A stretch of DNA of 64,000 nucleotides from Flavobacterium stagni. GTDB lineage: Bacteria > Bacteroidota > Bacteroidia > Flavobacteriales > Flavobacteriaceae. The notes under the pieces were generated by a model. The model was not told the DNA's origin, ran no database searches, and saw nothing but the letters and a program-made list of their open reading frames with translations. The stretch lies in the NCBI RefSeq assembly GCF_004122105.1, contig NZ_SBKN01000005.1:230043-294042 (forward strand). Direction: 5' to 3'. A program made the translations under genes and the position numbers. Below are positions 1 through 8,268 of the stretch, piece by piece (the stretch's first letter is position 1; every line of letters starts with the position of its first letter).

Positions 1-1094
1 GAACGTGCATAGGTCTCTTCTATCTCAACTTCATCTCGAATAATCGAAATTACTTTCAACGAACCATCTTGTTTTTTTACGGTTAAACGAACTTCCGTTC
101 CTTTTGGACCTTTGATTTTTTTCACCACATCATCCAGGCGCATACCAACTACATCCACAGGTTCTGCTGAACCTTGAGCGACTTTCAACACGATATCACC
201 TGCTTCCAATTCTTTTCCTCGCCATGCTGGTCCACCCGAAATTAATTCCGTAATTTCTGTGAAATCATTTTTCTTCTGTAAACGCGCACCGATTCCTTCT
301 AATTTCCCACTCATGCTTACATCAAAACGCTCTTTGTCTTCAGGAGCAAAATACGATGTATGGGGATCAAAACGCGTAGTGATTGCATTTACATATACTG
401 AAAACCAATCCGAACGCGTTAAATCTTTGATGAAGTCAAAATTCTCATTCAACGACTTTAACGCATTATCGCGGGTTTCTTTTTCTAATTGCTCATACGA
501 TTTAACTTCGATTTTAGCATCCTTCTTTTCTTCTCCCTTTTCTTGCAATTTTTGTTTTTCCACCAAAGAAGAAAGTGTAGATAACTTGATTTGTTTTCTC
601 CAACGCTCCTTTAATTCGGAAACATCTTTACAATAGGGAGCACTTTCATAATCGGTATTGATTGATTCATCAACTTTATAGTCAATCGGATTTTCCAAAA
701 TCTCGCGATAATAGGCCCGACTCTCTTCCATACGTTGAACCAAACGATTGTATGTCAAATTAAAAAACGTTAGATCGCGACCTAAAATTTGATCGTCAAT
801 TTTCGTTTCATATTTAGAAAATTCATCGATATCCGACTGTAAAAAGAAACGTTTAGATGGATCTAATGCATCGATGTATTCTTTGTACACTCCTTTTGAA
901 AACGTATCGTCAATGTTTGCCGGGTTATAATGACCTTTCTCAATTACATAGGTTAACAATTCTAAAAGTAGTTTGTCTTTTTCGGGATCTCCGTCTTTAG
1001 ATTTGGGCATAAAGCTCCACAATCCAATGGCAACTACCAGTACCAATAAGATTTTTTTGAAGTGTCTTTTCATAAAGTTCACAATTGCATTCAT
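1..1094 (-). CDS. prc: Tail-specific (carboxy-terminal processing) protease, N-terminal part
   Basis: About 364 N-terminal residues are present; the reading frame stays open to base 1, so the gene continues outside the window. After a short basic start and one hydrophobic segment (signal peptide or anchor, roughly residues 10-25) comes the helical N-terminal region typical of Prc/Tsp proteases (LDPSKRFFLQSDIDEF), then a PDZ domain near the edge (GIGARLQ, GPAWRGKELEAGD). The catalytic Ser/Lys domain lies off the window. The family degrades or processes periplasmic proteins from their C-termini. I chose ATG at 1094 because an AGGA sits 7 bases upstream; an in-frame ATG at 1073 is the alternative. 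It diverges from surE. Confidence 0.9.
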   Translation of the reverse strand, partial: MNAIVNFMKRHFKKILLVLVVAIGLWSFMPKSKDGDPEKDKLLLELLTYVIEKGHYNPANIDDTFSKGVYKEYIDALDPSKRFFLQSDIDEFSKYETKIDDQILGRDLTFFNLTYNRLVQRMEESRAYYREILENPIDYKVDESINTDYESAPYCKDVSELKERWRKQIKLSTLSSLVEKQKLQEKGEEKKDAKIEVKSYEQLEKETRDNALKSLNENFDFIKDLTRSDWFSVYVNAITTRFDPHTSYFAPEDKERFDVSMSGKLEGIGARLQKKNDFTEITELISGGPAWRGKELEAGDIVLKVAQGSAEPVDVVGMRLDDVVKKIKGPKGTEVRLTVKKQDGSLKVISIIRDEVEIEETYAR

Positions 1095-1173
1095 TAAGTG
1101 TCCTAATTTACATAAAAAACCATGCCAGCAATTGATGGCTTGGAATAAAATTTTGTTAAACCATGGCTTTTGC

Positions 1174-1207
1174 CAAAGTTAGGAAAATTGTCACGTATCA
1201 GTCCCAA
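1174..1207 (-). promoter_or_regulatory. Bacteroidota-type promoter for prc
   Basis: On the minus strand TTG (1207-1205), a 23-base spacer and TAACTTTG (1181-1174) match the Bacteroidota consensus TTG-N17-23-TAnnTTTG. The predicted transcript would carry a 5' leader of about 70 bases before ATG 1094. It overlaps the surE promoter on the other strand. Confidence 0.6.
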
Positions 1208-1221
1208 AATATGTACTTTTG
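1188..1221 (+). promoter_or_regulatory. Bacteroidota-type promoter for surE
   Basis: TTG at 1188-1190, a 23-base spacer and TACTTTTG at 1214-1221 fit TTG-N17-23-TAnnTTTG. The element ends 20 bases before ATG 1242, which supports that start over an upstream in-frame alternative. Confidence 0.65.
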
Positions 1222-1241
1222 TTACAATTCGAAAACAAACT

Positions 1242-2012
1242 ATGCAATCAAGACCCTTAATTTTAGTGACCAATGACGACGGTATCACTGCGCCCGGAAT
1301 TCGAACACTAATTGCGGTGATGCAAGAAATTGGTGAAGTTTGTGTTGTCGCGCCTGATCGCCCTCAAAGCGGAATGGGACATGCCATAACCGTCAATGAC
1401 ACCTTGCATTTGCAACGCGTCTCCGCTACTGAATCACCAATATTGGAATACAGTTGTTCAGGAACGCCCGTAGATTGTGTGAAAATGGCGGTTCACGAAG
1501 TGCTAAAACGCAAACCCGACCTATGTGTTTCAGGGATTAATCACGGGTCAAATTCGTCCATCAACGTGATTTACTCAGGAACGATGAGTGCAGCGGTTGA
1601 GGCCGGCATTGAGGGCATCCCTGCCATTGGGTTTTCTTTACAAGATTTTAGTTGGGGCGCTAATTTCGAACCTACAAAATCGTTTGTAAAAAAAATAGTT
1701 TTAGAAGTTTTGGACAAAGGACTACCGCAAGGTACAGTGCTCAATGTAAATTTTCCAAAATTGACGGAAAACGAAATTAAAGGTTTTCGCATTTGTCGAC
1801 AAGCCAACGCCTACTGGCAGGAAAAATTTGACAAACGAACTACCCCTTTTGGGAAAGAATATTATTGGTTAACAGGCGAATTTATCAACCCTGACAAAGG
1901 TGAAGACACAGACGAATGGGCATTAGCCAATGGTTATATTTCTGTGGTTCCTGTTCAATTTGATATGACTGCGCATCACGCAATACCTGTTTTAAATCGT
2001 TGGGAATTGTAA
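1242..2012 (+). CDS. surE: 5'/3'-nucleotidase SurE
   Basis: 256 residues. The N-terminus LVTNDDGITAPGI carries the two metal-binding Asp residues of SurE, followed by APDRPQSGMGHAIT and SGINHGSN, all diagnostic of the family. SurE is a divalent-metal-dependent nucleoside monophosphate phosphatase of the cytoplasm linked to stress survival. ATG 1242 places the family motif at residue 8. The frame is open from 1170, but those extra 24 codons overlap the promoter and do not resemble SurE. One base after its stop begins a small membrane protein and then lpxB, so the three genes probably share a transcript. Confidence 0.95.
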   Translation: MQSRPLILVTNDDGITAPGIRTLIAVMQEIGEVCVVAPDRPQSGMGHAITVNDTLHLQRVSATESPILEYSCSGTPVDCVKMAVHEVLKRKPDLCVSGINHGSNSSINVIYSGTMSAAVEAGIEGIPAIGFSLQDFSWGANFEPTKSFVKKIVLEVLDKGLPQGTVLNVNFPKLTENEIKGFRICRQANAYWQEKFDKRTTPFGKEYYWLTGEFINPDKGEDTDEWALANGYISVVPVQFDMTAHHAIPVLNRWEL

Positions 2013-2013
2013 T

Positions 2014-2289
2014 ATGAATCGATACAAAGAACTTTTTTTTGGCTGTTTGGCGGGATTAGCAACTGCTGCTGTCGGCATCGCATTGGTTTTGTTTTTCATG
2101 ACGGATTTTCACCAACATTACAACCTCAAAATCACCAAAGCTGAAGGAATTTTAGGTAAAACCATTACGTTGGGCACCTTGTTGAATTTGGCTACTTTTT
2201 TTTGGTTTTTAAATAAAAAGAAAGATTTTTGGGCGTATGGTGTGTTAATCGCTACTTGTTTACTTACGCTGCTGACTTTATTTGTTTGA
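2014..2289 (+). CDS. Small three-helix membrane protein between surE and lpxB
   Basis: 91 residues with about three hydrophobic segments (roughly 8-28, 50-65 and 72-90) separated by charged stretches, including a KKK turn. I do not recognise a characterised family. It starts one base after the surE stop and ends two bases before the lpxB ATG, so it is almost certainly translated as part of that operon. Its position next to lpxB suggests an envelope role, but nothing in the sequence identifies a function. Confidence 0.8.
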   Translation: MNRYKELFFGCLAGLATAAVGIALVLFFMTDFHQHYNLKITKAEGILGKTITLGTLLNLATFFWFLNKKKDFWAYGVLIATCLLTLLTLFV

Positions 2290-2291
2290 TT

Positions 2292-3404
2292 ATGAAGTAC
2301 TATATCATTGCTGGAGAAGCTTCGGGCGATCTTCACGGTTCCAACTTAATGAAAGCGCTATTCAAAAATGATGCGCAAGCTGAAATTCGTTTTTGGGGTG
2401 GTGACTTAATGCAATCGGTGGGTGGAACCCTAGTCAAACATTACCGCGATCTTGCCTTCATGGGCTTTGCCGAAGTAGTCTCCAATTTGGGCACCATTCT
2501 TCGTAATATATCTTTTTGCAAAAAGGACATTCTTGAATTCAATCCTGATGTCATTGTATTCATTGATTACCCTGGATTCAATATGCGGATTGCCAAATGG
2601 GCGAAAAAACAAGGAATCAAAACGCATTACTACATCGCGCCCCAAGTTTGGGCTTGGAAAGAAAATAGAATTAAAGCCATCAAACGTGATTTCGACCAAC
2701 TGTCGGTCATTTTGCCTTTTGAAAAAGAGTATTTCGAACAAAAACATAATTTTCCTGTAACCTTTGTGGGCCATCCTTTAATCGATGCTATTCACAACCG
2801 ACCCCAATCCGATGAAATTGCTTTTAAAAAGGCGCACGGTTTAGACGACCGCCCGATTATTGCCCTTTTACCGGGCAGTCGGAAACAAGAAATTTCGAAA
2901 ATGCTCCAACTCATGTTGAACGTTGTCCCCGATTTCCCTGATTATCAATTTGTGATTGCTGGCGCTCCTAGTCAAGACTTTTCTTTTTACGAACCGTTTT
3001 TGCAAGGAAAAACAATCAAATTTGTTTCCAATAAAACTTATGATTTATTAGCGATAGCACATGCTGCATTGGTCACTTCAGGAACGGCAACCTTGGAAAC
3101 GGCTTTGTTTAAAGTGCCTGAAATTGTGTGCTACCGCGCCAACCCGATTTCGTATCAAATTGCCAAACGCATCATTACACTTAAATACATTTCGCTGGTC
3201 AATTTAATCATGGACGAACCGGTTGTTGCCGAATTGATTCAGGACGAATTGAATCACGACCGAATTCAAGAGGAATTGCATAAGATTTTAGACCCCAATT
3301 ATCGCACTCAATTATTGGCAAAATACGACGAACTCGAAACAAAATTAGGAGGTTTGGGCGCGAGTGAAAAAACAGCGGCTCATATTAGGAACAATTTAAC
3401 ATAG
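2292..3404 (+). CDS. lpxB: Lipid-A-disaccharide synthase
   Basis: 370 residues beginning MKYYIIAGEASGDLHGSNL, the LpxB signature. Further family motifs are GFAEVV, PDVIVFIDYPGFN, YYIAPQVWAW, LPFEKEYFE, FVGHPL, LLPGSRKQEI and TSGTATLETAL. LpxB is a peripheral inner-membrane glycosyltransferase that joins UDP-2,3-diacylglucosamine and lipid X to give the lipid A disaccharide. ATG 2292 was chosen because upstream in-frame codons lie within the preceding gene. The pairing of surE and lpxB is, from memory, common in flavobacteria. Confidence 0.96.
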   Translation: MKYYIIAGEASGDLHGSNLMKALFKNDAQAEIRFWGGDLMQSVGGTLVKHYRDLAFMGFAEVVSNLGTILRNISFCKKDILEFNPDVIVFIDYPGFNMRIAKWAKKQGIKTHYYIAPQVWAWKENRIKAIKRDFDQLSVILPFEKEYFEQKHNFPVTFVGHPLIDAIHNRPQSDEIAFKKAHGLDDRPIIALLPGSRKQEISKMLQLMLNVVPDFPDYQFVIAGAPSQDFSFYEPFLQGKTIKFVSNKTYDLLAIAHAALVTSGTATLETALFKVPEIVCYRANPISYQIAKRIITLKYISLVNLIMDEPVVAELIQDELNHDRIQEELHKILDPNYRTQLLAKYDELETKLGGLGASEKTAAHIRNNLT

Positions 3405-3424
3405 GACAATTCCTTAGTTTGCCT

Positions 3425-3432
3425 TATCTTTG
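3425..3432 (+). promoter_or_regulatory. TAnnTTTG box upstream of the NlpC/P60 lipoprotein
   Basis: TATCTTTG matches the Bacteroidota -7 element exactly and lies 16 bases before ATG 3449. I see no clear TTG at the proper distance upstream, so this is only a partial promoter match. Confidence 0.4.
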
Positions 3433-3448
3433 GCAAAATTTTTTTGGC

Positions 3449-4135
3449 ATGTCAAAATGGTTCGGATTCATAGCGCTTTTGATGGTATTGGTTTCTTGTA
3501 AATCAACGCAATCGCCTATCATTACTTCCAAAAAAGAAGCCATCAAACAGAAAAAATACACCACGTATACGCCGCAAAAAACAACAACGGCAACGGCCAG
3601 TTCAGCAACCAAAGACGCCAAACCCAAAAAAGTAAAATCGATACCTATTCCAAAAGAGCCAGAGAATCCGACGCCTTCTCAAACAAAAAAACAAACCATT
3701 GTTCTTGATCAAAATGAAGACGACATCGTGTTAACTACCGATGATGCTACCTATTTTTCTGAACAATTGGTGAACAATGCCATGGATTATATTGGAACTC
3801 CCTATCGTGGCGGCGGTACCAGTCGGGACGGTTTTGATTGCAGCGGATTAATGTTTACTACATTTCAAGCTTTTGACATTATTTTACCCCGCAGTTCCCA
3901 CGAAATGGCCCGTATTGGAAGGGTTTTGGACCGAAGTGAAATTCGTCGTGGTGACTTAATTTTCTTCCGAACTAATGGCCGTCGCACCATAAATCATGTC
4001 GGAATGGTGACAGAAGTGACGGAAGATGAAATAAAATTTGTACATTCGTCAACACAACAAGGCGTCGTAGTTTCCTCCACCAAAGAGCCTTATTACCAAA
4101 GAACTTTCGCACAGGTGAATCGAGTTATCGAATAA
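3449..4135 (+). CDS. NlpC/P60-family lipoprotein (peptidoglycan peptidase)
   Basis: 228 residues. The signal peptide ends in a lipobox, LVSC, with Cys17 as the likely lipid attachment site. A low-complexity Lys/Thr/Pro-rich linker covers about residues 20-90. The C-terminal NlpC/P60 domain shows YIGTPYRGGG, then DGFDCSGL with catalytic Cys131, NHVGMV with His183, and VHSST with His199. The family cleaves gamma-D-glutamyl-diaminopimelate bonds in cell-wall peptides. ATG 3449 is preferred to the in-frame TTG at 3419 because it begins a standard lipoprotein signal. It may have its own promoter while lying between lpxB and comEC. Confidence 0.92.
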   Translation: MSKWFGFIALLMVLVSCKSTQSPIITSKKEAIKQKKYTTYTPQKTTTATASSATKDAKPKKVKSIPIPKEPENPTPSQTKKQTIVLDQNEDDIVLTTDDATYFSEQLVNNAMDYIGTPYRGGGTSRDGFDCSGLMFTTFQAFDIILPRSSHEMARIGRVLDRSEIRRGDLIFFRTNGRRTINHVGMVTEVTEDEIKFVHSSTQQGVVVSSTKEPYYQRTFAQVNRVIE

Positions 4136-4160
4136 TTTGTAATCACCTAAATTCGGAAAT

Positions 4161-6152
4161 ATGAATACCTTTCAATTTCCGCTGATTCGTATTACACTCG
4201 CATTTATTACAGGAATTGTTTGTGCCCGATTTTTGGCACTTACCAATGTCCAATTAATAGCTTGTATCATACTTACAGCGGCTATCGTATGCGCCTTTTA
4301 TCGGTATTCCAAACAGCATATTCGCGCTGCATTGGGATTTGGCAGTTGTACTTTTGTACTCTTTCTTTTCATCGGAATGGGAGTCGTTCGGATGCATAAC
4401 AAATTAATGCATTCCGAACATTTTGCGCATAAGGTTACCACTGCACAATCCATGAGGGTTACTTTCAGTTTAGAATCGCCTTTGCGGTCGAGTAAAAAAA
4501 ACTACCGCTATGTAGGAGTGCTGAAATCAATCAACAACCTTGCAGTAACCGGTCGCGTCGTTGTATCGTTTCCTAAAGCCCAAAAAAGACCCAGTTTTAA
4601 AGAAAATTACGCTGGATTGGTTTGGTTTATTCCGTTGCAAAGGAAACCGAATCCTGGGCAATTTGATTACGATTCCTATCTTAAAGACCAATCCATTTAC
4701 GGTCAGATTTTTGTCAAAAAATACCAAAATTACCCCAAAACCCGTACAACATTTTTGGAATGGGTGCCCGCATTTCATGATAAAATTGCACAACGATTGT
4801 CCCATTCTTTAGATGCAACCACCGCTCCAATTGTCATGGCCTTGATTTTGGGTCAACAACAAGATATTAATCCCACAATCAACAAAGACTATCAGTTGGC
4901 GGGAGCTGTACATATTTTATCGGTTTCTGGATTGCATGTAGGGTTCATTTTGCTGTTGTTGCAATTGCTTGTCAAACCTTTTCCTAATACCAAAAAGTAT
5001 CGATTGGTAAAAATGATTCTAATCGTAATGGGATTATGGGGATTTGGGATTTTGGCAGGTTTGGCGCCTTCTGTGTTGCGATCGGTGACCATGTATTCGT
5101 TTGTCACTATCGGACTTTATTTAAAACGAACAGTAAACATCTATAATACGTTATGTATTTCTGCCTTCCTTATTCTTTTATTTGATCCAAATACGCTGTG
5201 GAATGTGGGGTTCCAATTGAGTTACCTGGCGTTGTTTTTTATTGTTTGGCTCCAACCGAAATTCAAGAAATTCTATGTTCCCAAAACAAAAATCGGCACC
5301 TATTTCTGGGAACTCACCACGGTTTCATTTGCGGCACAATTGGGCACCTTTCCCTTATCGTTATATTATTTCCATCAATTCCCGGGTTTGTTTTTTATCA
5401 CCAATTGGATTGTTCTTCCGCCATTGACCATTCTGATGTTTTTAGGCCTGTTGGCTGTACTGTTTACCAGTTTCAACATTGCCTTGGGCCCCATTGCTCC
5501 CCTACTTTCTTTTTCTATAAAACAAATGAACGCTTGTATCCATTGGATTGCGGATCAGGATCAATTTATCTTTCAAAAAATCCCAATGAATTTAGCCTTA
5601 ATGTTGGCGTTGTATTTACTTATTTTCTCACTAGTTTTCCTTTTTGAAAAAAGAAACTACACCCGATGGATGGGAGTTGGAATTAGTATAATCACACTAC
5701 AATTAATCGTTATCAAAATAAAAATTGAACAACAGCAATCGGAATTTGTGGTTTGCCATCTCCCGATAGCATCCGCGATACTTTGGAAAAACAAGAATCA
5801 ATTATTTATAAATTCGGAAGCCAAACAAAGCCCATGTATCGATGATTATTGTATTGCTCAATTTATTGTTGGTCAAAAAATCAATACACTTCCACAAAAA
5901 GTAGTATGCAAAAATAAAGGCATCGCCATAGTCGACAGCTCGGGTGTTTTTCCTAAAAAGAAAGGGCTAGTATTGGTTTTAAAAAACAGTCCGAAGTGCC
6001 ATTTGGAGCGTTGGCTGGAAAACTACCGCCCTACCCAAGTAGTTGCAGACGGGAGTTCGACACCCGCCATCAAAAAATTATGGAAAAGGAGTTGTGCAAA
6101 ATTAAAAATCCCTTTTCATGACACAGCTGAAAAGGGACCTTTTATCTTGTGA
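4161..6152 (+). CDS. comEC: ComEC/Rec2-family DNA-uptake channel protein
   Basis: 663 residues. An N-terminal pair of membrane helices (about 10-75) is followed by an extracytoplasmic domain, then the competence domain starting near residue 220 with ILGQQQDI and the hallmark HILSVSGLHVGFI, and many further helices to about residue 510. The C-terminal 150 residues are soluble and end WKRSCAKLKIPFHDT, like the tail of ComEC metallo-beta-lactamase domains, but no HxHxDH metal site is visible, so the nuclease-like domain looks degenerate. ComEC family proteins translocate single-stranded DNA during transformation. It converges on the thioredoxin-like gene with a 4-base gap. Confidence 0.9.
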   Translation: MNTFQFPLIRITLAFITGIVCARFLALTNVQLIACIILTAAIVCAFYRYSKQHIRAALGFGSCTFVLFLFIGMGVVRMHNKLMHSEHFAHKVTTAQSMRVTFSLESPLRSSKKNYRYVGVLKSINNLAVTGRVVVSFPKAQKRPSFKENYAGLVWFIPLQRKPNPGQFDYDSYLKDQSIYGQIFVKKYQNYPKTRTTFLEWVPAFHDKIAQRLSHSLDATTAPIVMALILGQQQDINPTINKDYQLAGAVHILSVSGLHVGFILLLLQLLVKPFPNTKKYRLVKMILIVMGLWGFGILAGLAPSVLRSVTMYSFVTIGLYLKRTVNIYNTLCISAFLILLFDPNTLWNVGFQLSYLALFFIVWLQPKFKKFYVPKTKIGTYFWELTTVSFAAQLGTFPLSLYYFHQFPGLFFITNWIVLPPLTILMFLGLLAVLFTSFNIALGPIAPLLSFSIKQMNACIHWIADQDQFIFQKIPMNLALMLALYLLIFSLVFLFEKRNYTRWMGVGISIITLQLIVIKIKIEQQQSEFVVCHLPIASAILWKNKNQLFINSEAKQSPCIDDYCIAQFIVGQKINTLPQKVVCKNKGIAIVDSSGVFPKKKGLVLVLKNSPKCHLERWLENYRPTQVVADGSSTPAIKKLWKRSCAKLKIPFHDTAEKGPFIL

Positions 6153-6156
6153 AAAA

Positions 6157-6726
6157 TTATTTTTTCTTAGGAGTTGTTGCGGGTTGCTTTTTGGGAGCAG
6201 GTGCTTTCTTTTTGGTTGGAGCTTTAACAGGCTCAGTCGTCACAGGCTTTGGATCGGGAACATAGCGTGCAATCATTTCATTGGCGCCCGCTAACCATTT
6301 TTCAGGTCCGCCCGCCACATATCCTGTTTGACCCAATTGTTCAAAATTGGTTTTTCCGTCTACTAATGTTGGTTTAACAATATACACCGTAGGATAACCT
6401 CTAGGTTGAAAAACTTGTTGCATTTGCATATTTTGTTGACGCAATGCATCGGGTTGTTGGGTGCGACGTGGAAAATCCAATTCAACCAAAATTACTTTTT
6501 CTTTGGCCCATTGAATAAACTCGGGTTTTTTGAATACTTCACTTTGCAAGCGCATGCACCAACCACACCAATCGCTTCCTGTAAAGAAAAGGAACATTGG
6601 CTTTTGCTCGGCTTTTGACAATTCAATGGCTTTATTGATGTCTGTGTGCCATGTAAGTTGTTCTTCTTGTGCTTGTAAATTTTGACAAGCGAGTAGAATT
6701 AAAAATGCGAATAAAATCTTTTTCAT
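6157..6726 (-). CDS. Exported thioredoxin-family protein with basic Pro/Ala/Lys tail
   Basis: 189 residues. A signal peptide (about 1-19, ending NLQAQ) precedes a thioredoxin-like domain with FFTGSDWCGWCMRLQ; the CGWC pair is the redox centre. A conserved cis-Pro follows in RGYPTVYI. From about residue 155 the chain becomes a low-complexity tail rich in Lys, Pro and Ala ending in KKK. The domain resembles DUF255/thioredoxin_7-type periplasmic thiol proteins. It follows the last POT transporter by 36 bases and may be co-transcribed. Substrate unknown. Confidence 0.85.
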   Translation of the reverse strand: MKKILFAFLILLACQNLQAQEEQLTWHTDINKAIELSKAEQKPMFLFFTGSDWCGWCMRLQSEVFKKPEFIQWAKEKVILVELDFPRRTQQPDALRQQNMQMQQVFQPRGYPTVYIVKPTLVDGKTNFEQLGQTGYVAGGPEKWLAGANEMIARYVPDPKPVTTEPVKAPTKKKAPAPKKQPATTPKKK

Positions 6727-6762
6727 AGTCTAAATTCCCTGTTTAAGGTCGAAAGTTACAAA

Positions 6763-8268
6763 TTATTTGACATCCTGCATCAACTTTCGCACCAAAGGCG
6801 AAATTACAATGAGGACCACACCCGCAACTAAAGCATACAACGCCAATTGTTGGTAGCCGTCGGCATAGGTGTTTAATTTTTCAAGATTGGTGGCATTTTT
6901 AGAAGCTTCTGCAATTCCGGCACCCAATAAACCAGCAAAATACTGACCGTAGGCACTCGCCAAAAACCACATTCCCATGATAACGGCTTGCGTTTTTTGA
7001 GGTGATAACTTGGTCATGGCACTCATACCTATTGGCGATAAACACAATTCCCCAAACGTGATAACAAACCAACCCAATGTGAACAAATCTAACGAGGTTT
7101 TTCCATCAGGACCAGCGAAGAATTTGGTGTAGTAAAACACCCAAAAACCACCTGCTAGGAACAAGAATCCCAATCCAAATTTGACCACCGTATTGGGCTC
7201 GATTTTCTTTTTTGCCATCCAAATCCAAACCATTCCGACTAAGGCGGCGAATACAATGACAAACAAAGAATTGGCTGAATTATTAACTCCGTTTGGATCT
7301 AATTTGACACCTAGAACTGTGTTTTGGAGATTATTGGCAGCAAATAAACTTAACGAACCTCCACTTTGTTCGAAGAACGCCCAAAAGAAGATGGAGAAGA
7401 TTATGAAAATTAGAGCGGCCAATAATTTTAAATTTTCAGCCGTTGAAAAGTTCTTCATTTCATAAAAAAGATAAACTACCGATAATGGTCCAATAATCAT
7501 CATGAAATAATCGGTATAGGTTGTATTGGCCACCATTTTTATGATTATAGGTATAAAAATGATTGAAGCTATGTAGGTAGCAATTTCCAATGCTTTTCGT
7601 TTAGAAACCTCCATATGAGCTAAAGGAGACAATCCGATTTCACCCAAACTTTTTTGCGTTTGCGTAAACGTTAGTAAACTAACAATCATCACAATGGAGG
7701 CAAAACCAAACGCGTAATTCCAACGCAGATTTTCTGCGACAAAAGAGCTCCACAAATTGCCATTTGCTACAGCAATACAAATGTAACCTCCAATTAATGC
7801 TCCGAGATTTACCCCAGCATAAAACAAGGAAAAACCAGCATCTCGTCTAGTATCATTATCGCGGTACAATTGGCCAACCATGGAAGAAATATTTGGTTTG
7901 AAAAAACCTGTTCCTACAATAGTAAACCCGATTCCTGTAAAAAATAAATCTTTCGGACTTATCGCAAGAATAATACTTCCAATAATCATGAGAATACCTC
8001 CCCAAAAAAGCGATCTTCGTAAGCCTAAAATTTTATCGGCAAATAAACCTCCAATAAAGGTGAATGCATATACCCAAGCTTGTGTGGCGCCATATTGAAG
8101 ATTGGCCGTAGTTTCACTCATGTTGAGTTGACTCACCATAAATACGGCTAACATCCCACGCATTCCATAGAAACTAAAGCGTTCCCACATTTCACTGAAA
8201 AATAAATACCACAATTGTTTTGGGTATTTCCCTTTAAAATCTTGAATTTGTTCGATTGTTGTTTCCAT
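6763..8268 (-). CDS. POT/PTR-family peptide:proton symporter (1 of 3)
   Basis: 501 residues with about 12-14 membrane helices. The N-terminus carries FSEMWERFSFYGMRG, containing the ExxER proton-coupling motif of proton-dependent oligopeptide transporters; FKPNISSMVG and GELCLSPIGMSA are further PTR2 signatures. POT carriers import di- and tripeptides across the inner membrane. Its start codon overlaps the stop of the preceding POT gene by one base (TAATG), so the two are translationally coupled. Together with dipeptidyl peptidase IV upstream it makes a peptide-harvest unit. Which peptides each paralogue prefers cannot be read from sequence. Confidence 0.93.
   Translation of the reverse strand: METTIEQIQDFKGKYPKQLWYLFFSEMWERFSFYGMRGMLAVFMVSQLNMSETTANLQYGATQAWVYAFTFIGGLFADKILGLRRSLFWGGILMIIGSIILAISPKDLFFTGIGFTIVGTGFFKPNISSMVGQLYRDNDTRRDAGFSLFYAGVNLGALIGGYICIAVANGNLWSSFVAENLRWNYAFGFASIVMIVSLLTFTQTQKSLGEIGLSPLAHMEVSKRKALEIATYIASIIFIPIIIKMVANTTYTDYFMMIIGPLSVVYLFYEMKNFSTAENLKLLAALIFIIFSIFFWAFFEQSGGSLSLFAANNLQNTVLGVKLDPNGVNNSANSLFVIVFAALVGMVWIWMAKKKIEPNTVVKFGLGFLFLAGGFWVFYYTKFFAGPDGKTSLDLFTLGWFVITFGELCLSPIGMSAMTKLSPQKTQAVIMGMWFLASAYGQYFAGLLGAGIAEASKNATNLEKLNTYADGYQQLALYALVAGVVLIVISPLVRKLMQDVK

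Noticed and set aside
5198..5647. 149-codon open frame on the plus strand
   Set aside because: Lies wholly within comEC in another frame, has no family resemblance and an unnatural composition; a shadow.
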